From Hysterangium stoloniferum (taxonomy: Eukaryota > Basidiomycota > Agaricomycetes > Hysterangiales > Hysterangiaceae): a DNA stretch of 64,000 nucleotides. The notes under the pieces are model-generated. The model was given only the letters and a program-made list of their open reading frames with translations. It searched no databases and was not told the DNA's origin. The position numbers and the translations under genes were made by a program. The number at the start of each line of letters is the position of its first letter. Within the stretch, counting starts at the first letter, position 1. Positions 34,667 to 47,219 of the stretch are shown here, piece after piece. Location of the stretch: contig WHVD01000005.1 in assembly GCA_015178975.1 (NCBI GenBank), positions 1,364,001-1,428,000 of the forward strand, given 5' to 3'.

Positions 34667-37600
34667 TACCCTAATACTAGAACTTTCCGCATTGACTTTT
34701 ACTTGTCTGTTGTTTTTGAAATCTCAAAGACCATTTGCCGCACTGTATTGTATATTCCAGTAGCACATAGCATTCTATGTTCATCACTTTTATTATATTA
34801 TATTATATTTTAATTATTTATTCCATTTCCATCCTTATATAAGATAATACTTAGTGAATAAAATACATAGTTGTGGCGTACTATCTTTGCATTGGGCATT
34901 CATTCATCACTTTGATGGGCATTCCTATGATGACCAGTGCAGTTTACAATATCGTTTTTGATAAATGCTATAGTGATGCCAAGTAACCTACAGCCACCGC
35001 GATTTTTCGCACGGGCTGATCGACCTATGAACAAGCTCCGATCGATGCTATCCTAGTGCTAGTCTGAAACTCCCTCTCCAAAGGCCACAGAGTACAGCTG
35101 TCGTGAAATAGCTTAGAACAGCCATGGCTCCCGCCTTCAAGCTCGCTACTACTGCTTTAAAAATCCACCTTTGAATGGTTAGGGAGAACGAATACCCATA
35201 TCGAATTAAGACCCGAAATGTCTTGTTTTAATAATGCGCTAATTTCATATGGAACACACTATTTTTCTCACGTATCACTCATTCTGCACATGAAGCGGTG
35301 TGGTCATTCTGTCTGACTCATTCTCCGAGAGGCCGGATAGCACGTGGTCGGGAAAATCCTTGTAAATATGGCAATTCGTCCGAAGGCTGTGCCTCTCATT
35401 TCAGGATCTGTGCCCGGTTAGTAAGAGCCATTTCACTGATAACACAATATGAGCAGAACGCGCCAGTTTTCTGACCAAGCGAGTTTTCTCTGCGTCTTGT
35501 CCGTTCCGGCACCCTTTGACAAAGACACCAGACTTTGGGGTAAACCGCTCTCGTGCTACCTACCCTCCCTGTTTTTTTTTTTCAAATACGTCCAACTTGA
35601 ATGAGATTGTGAGCCCGATGATCACTTGGGTGAATTTGCCAACCAGTGTCCCGCGAAGTTGAAGGCCAGTGGTGCCAAGCCAAGCCTGGTCGACGTGAGA
35701 TCCACCATGTATATGCGCAGCCTGTGAAAGGGGATCTCTGTGCCATCTCCTACGCTACAGAATCAAGCGCAAGTCACGGGTTCCTGTACCCAGCGTATAT
35801 ATGAATATGCTCGATGTCTCTTGATCATTATCTGATCTAGTAGCATAATGGAAAGATAAGGGGGGAGAATGGCTGCAGCGACAGTATTCGATGAATGCGA
35901 TCAGGTTGCAACCGTCATCTGAATTCTGCGAACTGTTCGAGGACCCCGGCCGGAGAGCCACCCTTTCTGCAAGGCCACGCTATGCTTGCACTTGACACAT
36001 AAGGCTCTGGTGTCTTTGTTGGAAAAAAAAGATGAGGATGCAGCCGAGCTTACAGATGATTATCTGCTGCTGCTGCGCTGTGACGGATCGGTTGCTTTCC
36101 AATCATCGGTATTCATTTGATCACGCCGTAATCGATTCCGTCTCAGACATCGGAAGAAGGTACACGAAGGGCCGGCGAGCCAAGCACATCCATTAATGCG
36201 TCGTACATCCAGCGACTGCTGTGGTAACCAGGTCGCGAAAGCCGCGTTCACGCAGGCTTCTCATATCGGCGCGTTTCACTGAAATACTGCACCATCATTT
36301 TCTGATAATCAGAGGTACACCGCGAACAAATTCAAGACGCAGCGCTACTGGACCGGTTAGTTAAACGATTCTTAGCACCAAAGGCTGGATCAGTGATACA
36401 TCATGTCTATGTCCTTGGAGGAGTTCGATATGAAATATAGAAGAAGCTGGTATTAAATGAGCTTCTTGAGGGACACATCAATTATAACGAATGATTGTCT
36501 ACCAAGATCCGGGCTTTCGACGGATGGGGTTAATGAGCGCCTATCTGCGTTTTACGGAGTCGTGACGTCGCTAAGGGCTGGATTTCCGGTAACGGAGTGC
36601 CACGGGAATATATCTTTTCTTCGGTGTTTCCTCGGGCCATTTGAGCTATTAATGGTATCTTGAGATTAAACACTCCATACTAAGCGTTTGTCATTAGCTC
36701 CTTCTCGCTTAGTGCAACATAGGGACTTAGCGTCCAATTCTCGACCTTGCAACACATGTGGGTGGAAACACCTCGAAAAAAATGTCATGTCTTTACGGAT
36801 GCTATGCAAACATAATGTTTTCGGCTCTGAGATCGAGAATCCAGCTAGCGCTGTGTAAATATCCCAATTTTTACATGTAAGATACTGTGCGATCTTGTCC
36901 CAACTAGCTACCGTCTATACTCAATCAACATTTAGGAGCTTAGATCCCCATGTGCCCATACTATCTGGTATAAGGAACCAGAGTTGTTGTATTTTCCCCA
37001 CAACTCGAGAGAGATCGGGCCATGGTTGGCGGTGTTTTTCTGGGATGATCATGAGTAATTTTTAATCGGGATATTGATTACTATGCCAATGGCGGCAGGT
37101 TGCAACACGCACTACCATCTAGATCTGCAAGACTAGGATTGAACCAATCAATTTCCTGCAGAGGAAACGGAATTGATTTACAACTGTTGATAAGCTACAT
37201 TTGAATTGAGCTACTAACAGTGCGTGAAAGAGGGGGGGGAGACTCATTGGAGCTTTTGCATGTTTTATATGTGCAGCACTTTATGGCTAGTCCCTCATAC
37301 GCACAGACCAGAACGTGCGTAGTGCGCTTAGCGCAGAAAAATGAGCAAGGATCCCCACTTGCTCGCGGAACAGATAGACAACATGCACCCTGAACCCAGC
37401 CCCAATGGTGCTTGAATTAGCTGGCGGAGGCGAGGGGCTGGAACCTGCTCTTGGATGGCACCTCGCATGGAGAACATGTTCAGCGGCAGTGGCCATGGAA
37501 GCACAATCTGTCAGGTAGGAGGGGATCATGCGCAGCTGCTCACTAACCGCATCCGGTGTAGGAAGCCCTGCAACGTCGTGAGGTAAGTAAAGGGGACTGT

Positions 37601-38738
37601 GGCAGCAGGCGGACCTCCAGTGTGCGCACATGTAAAGGTACGCTAGTGGGAGTGTCGAAATAGATACCACAAGCGGCGAGCACGTCCCACAGCCATCCAT
37701 AACAACATGTATGGGACATGAGCGCCACTAAAAATTTGACCGAATTCAAGGGTCCAAAGCCACGTCCCATGAAGCTGTCATAAATGTGTAGGGTGAGAAC
37801 TCCCGTTATGTCGACGTGTCATGTTGAAAAATGTCCCAGATTTACTAGTGCGACGTCAATATTTGCCGGCAAAATGACAGCGTTGCAGTTTGCGGCGTTG
37901 CATCTTGCTAGCGATTTAAAACGTATAACAGCTATTATTTATTATGGGGGAAGACGACTCATCTCGTCAAACTTGGCTTGGATTTAGTAGGCATAACCGA
38001 TATCATCATCATTAAAAGGACATCCGCCTGGCACTGACAATAAGCGGACCAAAGGGTTCGATGGTACCATCGCGGGTGGTCGCCATCCGTGGTCGGAGGG
38101 GGGCTCGCCGATATGTCGATGTCCAAACATGGGATTGCCATTAAAAACCACGGTAAGTGTGTGCAAGTACTGCCATGAAAGATGTTTTACACTATGGTTA
38201 ATGTCGTGAGCGTATACTGATCATATAGTATTCAAGATTCGAGCCCCTTCAATTTTACCCTAGTAGGGGAGTCATTGGCATCCAATAATTTAAAAATAAT
38301 GAACAAATAAAATAAATTGTTCACTAGTAGCACTTTTAAATTTACCGCTGATTGGTACCTACGGGCCCTCCCATCCATCTCAGTCATGTCATCTCTACAG
38401 CCGTAGTACCATTTATAATGGTCACAACGTGGCTCCTCTTCGTATCGCCAAGACGCCTCGACAGGAGATAAGAGCATAAATTTGCTCTGACTCTCGCTAA
38501 GGATTATGTCATCGTCACTAAATACCGCTAGCGTGGCTATGTACCGAAAAGTCGGAATCACCCCAAAACACACGGGGCGCCTAATATGTACCATGTTCAC
38601 GAGGAATTGACCGGGAATTCACCGAATGTCAAGCAACGACAAAATGGCGTTCGCGACAATTCCGACCATAATGTGACACGTGCACTTTGCTGGTATATTT
38701 TTGTAAGTCCACTTGATACATTATTTGGAGGAAAAATG
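34667..38738. other. Gene-poor buffer between gene island and transposon nest
   Basis: Four kilobases with balanced base composition and no ORF that I can tie to a family. The longest frame (37700-37287 minus, 137 codons) lacks recognisable domains. A TATTATATTATATT low-complexity tract lies at about 34791-34810. The region contains no LTR-like sequence until 38739. Confidence 0.5.
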
Positions 38739-39379
38739 TGTTGGAATGTATTGTATGCTTCCGAACCCTAAGTACCCACATGTGCCTACAGTAGTTCTTA
38801 TCCATGGCTTTTGGTTCTGTTCACCATGTGGTCGTATGAGTTTGGTCACTCTGGTCACTGGTCTGTGTCTGTGTTTGAGTGGTGGTCCATTTGTCCACAG
38901 GGTCAGTAATCTGTGGCCCAATCTCCTTCCATTCTATCATTTTAACAAAATGTCATTGCATAACATTCAGGATTTTCCTAAAAATATTTTCTGGTATTCA
39001 ATCCACATTGGCTTGATTGAAGTACATATGATTCATGGTGAATTACTAAATTTTATAGCAATTGGAAAGTCTCAGTTGATACAAAGTAAGAAATCAACTG
39101 ATATATGTATATATTGATACCTATAGCAGTTATAAAGTCTTTCAGAAGTGTAAGCAATTGGTTATAATGAATATGCAATATTCATAACATACCTCAGTTG
39201 ATATGAAATAGGAAATTGACTGAGGTTTTCTGGTTGAGCAGCTAGTAATTTATAATAACCCAAACAAAATAAGAAATGGTACAATGTCTCAGTTGGTATC
39301 TTAAGTGCACACCACACTATTTAGGCTTGAGGCATATTGTTATCTTGATTAGGCATGCATTAGTCTTTGATCCATAATA
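38739..39379 (-). repeat. LTR of a Ty1/copia element (family E)
   Basis: It begins TGTTGGAATG and ends CATAATA, immediately next to a purine-rich tract (minus-strand AGCCAGGGGGAG at 39380-39391) that follows the copia pol stop. That placement identifies it as the 3' LTR. The sequence around 39327-39379 recurs at 63068-63847, where another LTR has inserted. The outer terminal CA is mutated. Confidence 0.65.
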
Positions 39380-39780
39380 CTCCCCCTGGCTAAGTGTGCT
39401 CAATGGACTTGCAAATCTGGAGGGTGAGACATTTTTGGGCATGTGCATGATGAGAGAGTTGTTTGGTGAACATGTCTGCAAGATTATCAGAAGAGGTGAG
39501 GCAGCCTATTTCTACATCACTGTCTGCCACTCATTCACAAATATAATAATAGTGGATATCAATATGTTTGACCCTCAAATTGTGTTTTGCATTCTGTCAC
39601 ATACCTTGTCATGGATTGGTCATCCAAGGCAGGGTTGGTGAATATGTGTGACATGTCAAGTGTTTATATAGTGCCTGCAACCTATGTATGTCAGATAGCC
39701 TGGCATAGTGTTCATTGCAGGGAATGCTTATGTAACACATTCTTTGTTAGTGACATGGCCCCTGTGTTATCATTCTAAAG
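39380..39780 (-). pseudogene. pol: Ty1/copia pol 3' end (RNase H), degenerate
   Basis: The minus strand reads RVKHIDIHYYYICE, a TGA, then VADSDVEIGCLTSSDNLADM and FTKQLSHHAHA, ending SIEHT-stop near 39400. This is the copia C-terminus (pattern KHID.RYH.IR...ADI.TK). The TGA replaces the usual Arg/Trp after ICE. Upstream parts of pol were not recognised, so only the last 100 or so residues survive. Confidence 0.75.
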
Positions 39781-40027
39781 AACTGTAGGCTGTGGCTGAG
39801 GGTGTCTGACTGTAAGAGTTCATGCTAGATACAATAATGATGACTCAGTATTCGCATGCAGTATGCCAAATAGCTAATTGATTGCCTAGATACAATAATG
39901 ATGACTAGGTAATAGAAATAAGTAAGAATATTAAATAAAGGGTAGTAATAACTATCTCACCTTGCTATTTGCATGCAGTATGCAAAATAGCTGAGGTGAT
40001 ACTAACTAGAGTTATGTACTTGTATTT

Positions 40028-40778
40028 TGTTACGACTGGAAATCCCACCCGGACTCCAGGCACTAACTTATATGCACCCGCGCCCTATACGCACCCATTA
40101 TCAGTTTACCAGAATTCCCACCGGACTCCGTACATCAGACTCATCTACATTCATCTTCGTTACGTTGTGTTTCAGTCACCGGGAAACCCACCGGACTCCG
40201 TCTCTGTCTATTTCCAACCTTGTCCCACGCTCAAATGACCTGTCACAATTCGGACTCTGCTCCCGCTCCGTTTCCCGTTATGGTTTATGATTTGTCACTA
40301 TTCGGACTCTGCTCCGTTCCATCCCATTCCTAACACCAATTTGGTGTTTACTATTCCCGTTTTATGTTTTGCTCATTTTGTTTCATCATTACTGGATTCA
40401 GTATGACATTCACTCCATGGTCTATTTAAACTGGCAGATGTTGTACATACAATCCAGTCAGAAAATCGGCTTATATTCCCCCCATTAATCTAATACATTT
40501 TCCGCTCTAAACTCCTACTTGAATTATACTGCTCACACTAGTCGGAGCCCACAAGCTCCGGCGCATCTATCTCTCTCACCTATCTCGACTCACGACCCAC
40601 GACCTCCGACCTATGACCCCTTGACCCACGACCCCCACCCAGACTCCCCGGGATTCTCGTCTGCCTGTCTGAAATTGGACAACATGATCTAGCGAGGGCA
40701 CAGCCTATAAGCTGAAGCCAAGTCCTACCGGATATTCCACAGGTTTCTCTGGAAACCCACCCTGTACGTATCCTAACA
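40028..40778 (+). repeat. Solo LTR, family A (751 bp)
   Basis: It runs from TGTTACGACTGG to ATCCTAACA with perfect TATTT target duplications (40023-40027 and 40779-40783). It includes the LTR palindrome in shortened form (AACACCAATTTGGTGTT), a TATTTAAA box and, 33 nt downstream, AGTCAGAAAATC. No internal element sequence is present, so it arose by LTR-LTR recombination. Confidence 0.93.
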
Positions 40779-41528
40779 TATTTAAGCTATGTAGAAGCCA
40801 AAGGAAATATGTATAGAACACACTAAAAATGTCTTACAAACATATAATAGTGAAACAATGGTATAAGATCTTTATTGTTTGTGGTCTTTGCATGGCTGTA
40901 TAGCCATATAGCTGTGTAGCCATATATGTAACTGTACCTGGTTATTGCAGACTATTCCATGCTTGATAATCCAACACTGACTATAAGGGCGACTCTCTAG
41001 ACCACGCTGACTCACACTATGACTGAGCTGGGGTACTAGCAGAGAAAATCTGAAGTGAGTTTTATACCTATCTAGTTACATACATGTAGAATACAGTCTT
41101 ACTTACCTAGCAGAGAAAATCCAAAGAGAAAAGTCTAAGGAATCCTCGGCTAGTGGGTGACTAACTAAAGGTGCAGCGGAGTTTGAAAATGTGATAACAG
41201 CAAGTGCCCTCACCATTTATTTATGAAACTATATTAAGGAAAGTCAGGAGTGAAATTGGAAAACTTAAGATTGTTTCCTGACACTGACTTCATCCATTGC
41301 TGAGTATATCCAGAGTATTTGTTTCATTGCCCTGGTTAGCACCATTGTCACAACCATCACAAGTCACAACATTGTCACAAACATTCAAAGGTAATATTTG
41401 ACAACTCTTTGACTCGATAAACCCAAACATTATTTGACAACATCAAATCTCTTTCAACATGTCTCATTTCAATGCCACAAATGATTTCATTATTAAATCA
41501 TAATATAGTCATAGCAATACAAAGAAGA
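40779..41528. other. Transposon-derived spacer, no gene
   Basis: AT-rich sequence with repeated phrases (two CTAGCAGAGAAAATCYRAAG copies about 80 bp apart, near 41036 and 41110) and several GTCACAA motifs at 41340-41390. No coding frame is recognised. Confidence 0.4.
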
Positions 41529-42018
41529 TGTTACAACCATGTCACAACCTGACAGTCCCCGAGGTTATCACCACCTATCGATGATTCAAGTTATCATTCA
41601 AGTCATCACATCGGAAGCTGTCGGTCTCCCGATGCTGATGTATGCTTTCATGGCGATCAAACTCCGTTTATGCCCCCATCAAAATATACTTGTACTATCT
41701 GGTTAAACTCTGATACATCTCTTTTTATTATAATGATCTGTTCTATTCTATTTTTCACATATGTCTATATATGTATACTTGTAACCCTCGGACTATTTCC
41801 TTTTCTTGTAATCCCGCTCTCGGTTATTTCACGGCCTCTGAACTAATCGTAACCTTCCTGTTCCTAGTCAAGCTTATTTGTCAATACCATTTTCTGCTCT
41901 TCTCCTAGTTAGTATTTTCTAAATGCTGAATATTTGTATATGAACCCACTGTAGTTGTAGTTACAAGGTAATCAGAATATTGACTCAGAATACCCTCTTA
42001 CACCTCTAGAAGTCTTAT
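41529..42018 (+). repeat. Truncated LTR, family B
   Basis: It begins TGTTACAACCATGTCACAACC and follows the 63094-63815 copy through the TATATGAACCC promoter and AATCAGAATAT start motif. It stops where a family-A LTR begins at 42019. The remainder of this LTR is not found beyond that insertion. Confidence 0.8.
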
Positions 42019-42594
42019 TGTTAGGATACGTACAAGGTGGGTCTCTGGAGAAACCCGTGGAATATCCGGTAGGACTTGGCTTCAGCTTATAGGCTGCGCC
42101 CTCGCTAGATTGTGTTGTCCAATTTCAGACAGGTGGATGGGAATCCCAGGGAGTCTGGGTGGGGGTCATGGGTTGAGGGGTCATAGGTTGGAGGTCATGG
42201 GTTGTGAGTCGAGATAGGTGAGAGAGATAGATGTGCCAGAGCCTGTGGGCTCCGACTAGTGTGAGCGGTATAATTCAAGTAGGAGTTTAGAGCAGAAAAT
42301 GTATTAGATTACTGGGGGGAATCTAAGCCGATTTTCTGACTGGATTGTATGTACAACATCTGCCAGTTTAAATAGACCATGGAGTGAATGTCATACCGAA
42401 TCCAGTAATGATGAAATGAAACAAGCAAAACATAAAACAGGAATAGTAAACACCAAATTGGTGTTAGGAATGGGACGGAATGGAGCGGAGTCCGAATAGT
42501 GACAAATCATAAACCATAACAGGAAACGGAGTGGGAGTGGAGTCTGAATCGTGACAGGTCATTTGACTAAAATGGGAACGGGGCGTGGGCCTGT
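42019..42594 (-). repeat. Truncated LTR, family A
   Basis: It begins TGTTAGGATACG and matches the family through the palindrome (AACACCAAATTGGTGTT) to about 42590, where the U3 end is lost and an inverted-repeat structure begins. It is inserted in the family-B LTR to its left. Confidence 0.8.
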
Positions 42595-42604
42595 TAAGGG
42601 TTGT

Positions 42605-43509
42605 TGTCACAAACATACAAGCTCAAATTCCAATAATATTCAATTTAACTTTCTTCGACATTCCTTTGACTCTCCAACTTGACTTCCAACTTGGCTTCCA
42701 GCTCGATTATTCTTTGACAACATCTTTGACAATCTTGAATATCTTCGACTTGTCTCAGTTTGATGTCATTGATGATTTCACTTTGATATCATATTATCAT
42801 CATAGGTAAATGATATATAGTATATAAGGGCAATGATAGGAATGAAGGAATTCAGTCAGAAAACCTGTACAATAATTATATTTATTAACTGTATTACATA
42901 ATCATTGAGCCTTTCTTCGACTTAATTATTTGTGAGCCTCTGTGTCCTATATTTGCCTCATGCTTTATCAACAGGATGAATTAATACTTTGTTGAACGAG
43001 GCATCTTTATTTAATATTGTTGAATATTCTTCAATTGTTTATTTGACTTTATTGAGTAAAATTTGATTCATGTCAGTCAATTGAAGAATATTCAACAATA
43101 TTGAATGAAGATGCCTTGTTTGATGAAGTATTAATTCATCCTGTTAATAAAGTGTGAGGCAAATATAGGACATAGAGGCTCACAAATAATTAAGTTGAAG
43201 AAAGGCTCGGAAAAGTTTGATGATTATGTAATACAGTTAATAAATATAATTATTGTACAGGTTTCCTGACTGACTTCCTTTGTTCCTATCATTGCCCTTA
43301 TATATTAATCATTTACCTATGATGATAATATGATATCAAAGTGAAATCATCAATGACATCAAACTGAGACAAGTTGAAGATATTGTCGAAGAATAATTGA
43401 GTTGGAAGTTGAGTCAGAAGTTGAGTTGGAAAGTCAAAGGAATGTTCAAGGAATGTTGAAGAAAGTTAAATTGAATATTATTGGAATTTGAGCTTGTACA
43501 TTTGTGACA
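42605..43509. repeat. 0.9-kb palindrome made of two inverted LTR copies (family G)
   Basis: The left arm 42605-43037 and right arm 43078-43509 are inverted copies with a 40-bp loop. Arm ends are TGTCACAAA and TTTGTGACA; the inner edge is TTCTTCAATTG. Each arm has TATATAAG followed 33 nt later by AGTCAGAAAACC or AGTCAGGAAACC. A purine tract (minus strand AAAAGGGGAATAC) lies directly outside the right arm, as expected upstream of a 3' LTR. Hence the right arm is probably the 3' LTR of an element running in from 43510, and the left arm is a second LTR in reverse. Confidence 0.75.
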
Positions 43510-44118
43510 GTATTCCCCTTTTATGACCAAGCCCACAAGGTCGGATTGTGATTGAATTAATAGTCCCAGATTTCACTTGAATATTGATTTGATCAAGAAA
43601 ATCAAAAAGTTGGAAATTTTCAGAAGTTGAAAATCTAAAATAGTTGGAAAAAGTCAGAAATATTTGAAAATTGGAAAGCTTGAAAAGTTCGAAATCTTCG
43701 AAAAGTTGAAAGTCGAAAAGTCGAAATAGTCAAAAAGTTGAAATAGTTGAAAAGTCGAAATTTTCGGAATAGTCAAAATCTTCAAAAATCAAAATATTTA
43801 AAAGTGGGAAATCTTCCAAAATCAGTAACCTTCGAAAGTCGGAAAATCTTCAAAAGTTGGAAAGAAGAAGTTGGAAGATAATCATGTGGTAGAAGAATTG
43901 AAAAGTCTCGGATTTTGATTTCTTGTAAATCTTCTCAGAAATAAATGATTTGACTCACCCAGATTGAAGCATGCCTCTTTTTCCAAGAAAGTCTCGATTG
44001 ACATTTGAATTGGATTTGGATTTCTTGAAGATTGTCAAAGTAGGTTTGAACAATGTAATGGCCAGATTGCTAGTCAATCTCAGAATTGTATTGCTTCAGC
44101 CGATTGAGTCCTAATACC
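43510..44118 (-). repeat. Non-coding internal remnant with GTTGAAA/GTCGAAA motif repeats
   Basis: At about 43590-43880 the phrase G-T-(T/C)-GAAAA(A/G)T recurs many times in slightly different form, giving a purine-rich, strand-asymmetric low-complexity tract. It adjoins the polypurine tract and LTR at 43509. No coding frame is recognised. Confidence 0.5.
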
Positions 44119-45373
44119 TGTCACGAACTGTGAGGTATCAGCTTTATCTCATAATTTTCTCTTAATTTTCTTTGAATTTATTAATATTTTCTCGAATTTA
44201 TTGTATTTTTTATTATATTTTTATTGTGAAATATAGGCTCTATTCCTTTTAACTTCGCATAATAATAGCATATATGAACTCATATTATGCTATTATATCT
44301 TAGTTAATTTATTATAATTTTTAACTAATTATTTATATTTTATTTACTTAGTTATTACCTTTCGGCACCTTGCTACAGCCTAGTTTGCGCATTTTTGGTG
44401 TCATGTGACTTATTAGATAAGCCTCCAGTGTCGGGAGTCACACAAGTCACGATTGTGACTACCCGAGTCACACAAGTCACGAACGTGACTACCCGAGTCA
44501 TTATTAGGTTCCGCCGACTCATCGTTTGCTTCCGTCCCGGGACCGCGGCCTTGAACCTTCATGTTCAAGCAAGAGGTTAGAACCCTTGTCTCAGAGAAGG
44601 GAATCACATGTTAAACAAAGGGTAAATAATGAGTAGAATGTGAGGTCATTATGATCTCACTAATGACCTCATAAACTAAATAGTTAGCTAATCATTGAGT
44701 TAGCAAAATGTATATAAGGAGGGCCAACTTTCCAATAAAACCAATCTATCACACACACATTTGCAGCACAGCACCAGCTTATTTAATCATCCTAAGGACA
44801 ATAATAGCCTTAGTCTGATACACTCACTGCAAGCACCTACACTTGCAGCATCTTGAATCTTTGTCAGCAACTCTTGGACTTAGCTAATCATCTAAGTTCC
44901 CCAGCCTCACAGCTACCCTTTAGGCTTATTAATTAGATAATAAACCTAATAAGTATCTAAGTATCCTTACTGAAATCCCTGCCAATACTAGATTACTCAA
45001 GGCCCAGCCCTAAGTTTATTGAATTAATCAAGTACAAGCACTCAGATAATCCAATACAATTTATTTTCTCTATTAATAAATTATTTAACACCTTGTTAAA
45101 TAACTATTAATAGTTACAAATAAGCATACAAGAATCCGAAGCTCTTATATCAAGTCTCTGCCAAGTTACTGCGCATATATTCAGCTTCCAGCCCCTATTC
45201 TCAAGGAATAGTTCTTGTATTTGCTAAAAGAGTCATACACAGTTCTATTGAACCTTTCAATAATCAAAATAAGCATTGATTTGAGTTGTTTAAGCTTCAT
45301 AGCGCAGCTCATTAATCTATCAGTATTTAAATTACTGGACCTTTGCTTGTTTTATTGTTGAAGCTCTGTGACA
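44119..45373 (+). repeat. Probable solo LTR of another family (1.25 kb)
   Basis: The ends are inverted: TGTCACGAACTGTGAGG at 44119 and GCTCTGTGACA ending 45373. Inside are a TATATAAGG box (about 44711), a CAATAAA signal 20-30 nt further on, and a tandem dyad repeat upstream. No 5-bp target duplication was seen (ATACC against CTATA), so the edges are tentative. Confidence 0.45.
44437..44496. promoter_or_regulatory. Two tandem 30-bp repeats, each with a perfect dyad
   Basis: Each unit contains AGTCAC-N4-GTGACT (loops GATT and GAAC), a perfect 6-bp inverted repeat, followed by ACCCGA. A third partial copy starts at 44497. They lie about 210-270 bp upstream of the TATATAAGG box, as enhancer-like protein-binding sites would. 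Confidence 0.5.
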
Positions 45374-45431
45374 CTATAGCATATATTGAGCTATCTAAGA
45401 GAATCCCCTGAATACATTACAGCCTGTCTAT

Positions 45432-46711
45432 GCCCAACCCCCTGTGTCTCATGCATCAGTCACCAGACCCTGCTGGGACCTGCACATGTCAAAGCCTGTC
45501 TATGTCTGACCCTGTTCCACACACCAGTCACTGAGCTCTGCCCAGATAACCCAACAGCTCTCTAACTGAGCTCTGTTGTTACAACCATGTCACAACCCAA
45601 CGGTCCCCAAGGATACTACCATCTACTGACATTCCTAGTTATTGATCAAGTCATCATATTGGAAACCATTGGTCACTGGACACTGATGTATACCTTCATG
45701 GTGATCAAACCCCATTTATGCCCCTGTCAAGTTATACTCATACTATCTGGTTATGCTTTGATACATACCTTTTTATTATGATGATCCGTTCTACTTTATG
45801 TTTCACATATGCCTGTATATACTTGTAACCCTTGGACTATTCCCTTTTCTCGTAATCCTGCTCTTGGCTAATCACGGCTTCTGATCTTATTGTAACCTTC
45901 TGGTTTCTAGTCAAGTTTATTTGTCAATAGTATTTTCCGCTCTTCCCTTAGTAGTCTCTAGATGCCGATAACTCATATATAAACCTGCTGTAAATGTAGT
46001 TACTAGGCAATCAGAATATCAACTCAGAACACCCATATACGTCTCTCATAAGTATATCCCACTCTCTGCCTCTGTGTGCACTCACCTACCCTCAGTCTCT
46101 GACCCCTCAGCCCGACACTCGACTTATCCTTCAGTTTCTGATCAGTGACTCACTGTGAGGAATTCAATAGGACTAGTTCTCACCCACCCAAAATTTAAGG
46201 ACACCCGACGGTAACTTACGAGGGCGCAGCACATAAGCTGAAGCCAAGTCCTTCTATTTGGTCCCTGTCAGCCTACTAACATCAGTCAGTTTTCTGTTCT
46301 TCCATTCCATTCCAAACACCTAGTTTGGTGTTTACTTATCTCATTTCATGATCACTTGTTTGGATCTCATTATTACTGGATTTGGTATTGCATACATTCT
46401 ACAGTCTGCTAATGTTGTACATACAATCCAGTCAGAAAATCAACTAAGTCTTCAGACTATGTAAGTCCTCCCCCAGTTACACCTGCTCCAACCCCATCTC
46501 ACAATGCTATTGACCTCATTGGAGCCTGCAGGCTTTCCAACTGGTCTCTTGACATATCGACCATTGACCTACTGACCTACCAACTACACCCATTTGAAAT
46601 TGGATGCTACAATCTCATGAGGGCACAGCCTATAAGCTGAAGCTAAGTCCTACTGGAATACCCATGGGTTTCTCCAGAAACCTTTGCTAAGCTCTGCATG
46701 CACACTTAACA
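45432..46711 (+). repeat. Family-A LTR interrupted by a truncated family-B LTR
   Basis: Positions 45432-45576 and 46304-46711 carry family-A sequence (ending GCACACTTAACA, palindrome AACACCTAGTTTGGTGTT). Between them 45577-46303 is family B, from TGTTACAACC to CAGTTTTCTGTTCTT, lacking its last few bases. The family-A part has lost its 5' end and the segment next to the insert. It abuts a gypsy pol fragment at 46712. Confidence 0.7.
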
Positions 46712-47219
46712 TCCATCCTTTTTTTTAACAAACAGAACAGGTGCTCCAAAAGGAGACTTTGAGGGTCTGATAAAACCTATGGACAAATGTTCATCCAGGA
46801 AATCCCAGATTGCAGAAAGTTCCATGGAGGACAGTGAGTAGATACAGTGACTCAAAAAACCCTTCCAATGTTTGGTACTTCAGATGTATATCCTTGATAA
46901 CTCAGAGGATAAAAATGCAGAAATATCAAAAATATTTGTGAGCATGCTCTATCATATATAGATTGTGGAAATACAATTTCATTACATAAGCTCCAAATAT
47001 GGAAATACTACAAATATATATATACAGGAGACTCATTGGAAGGGTTTTTTGGCCGGCAGCCTTGATGACTATAAATGCTTATAGTCATGTGACCTTGTTG
47101 ATTGTTCACCTCCAACTGGGTCCTATCAACAAAATCACATGATGTCACATGATGTCACATGACCACATTGTGCTGGAGTATAAATACATGGCCTTTAGCA
47201 ACTAGCAATGTCCCAATTC

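Noticed and set aside
37100..37210. tRNA-like GGTTCAATCC on the minus strand near 37135
   Set aside because: A plausible T-arm can be drawn, but no 5' acceptor strand pairs with the bases after it, and the D and anticodon arms do not form.
37287..37700. 137-codon minus-strand ORF
   Set aside because: No domain, no plausible splice partners, and an overlapping frame of similar length.
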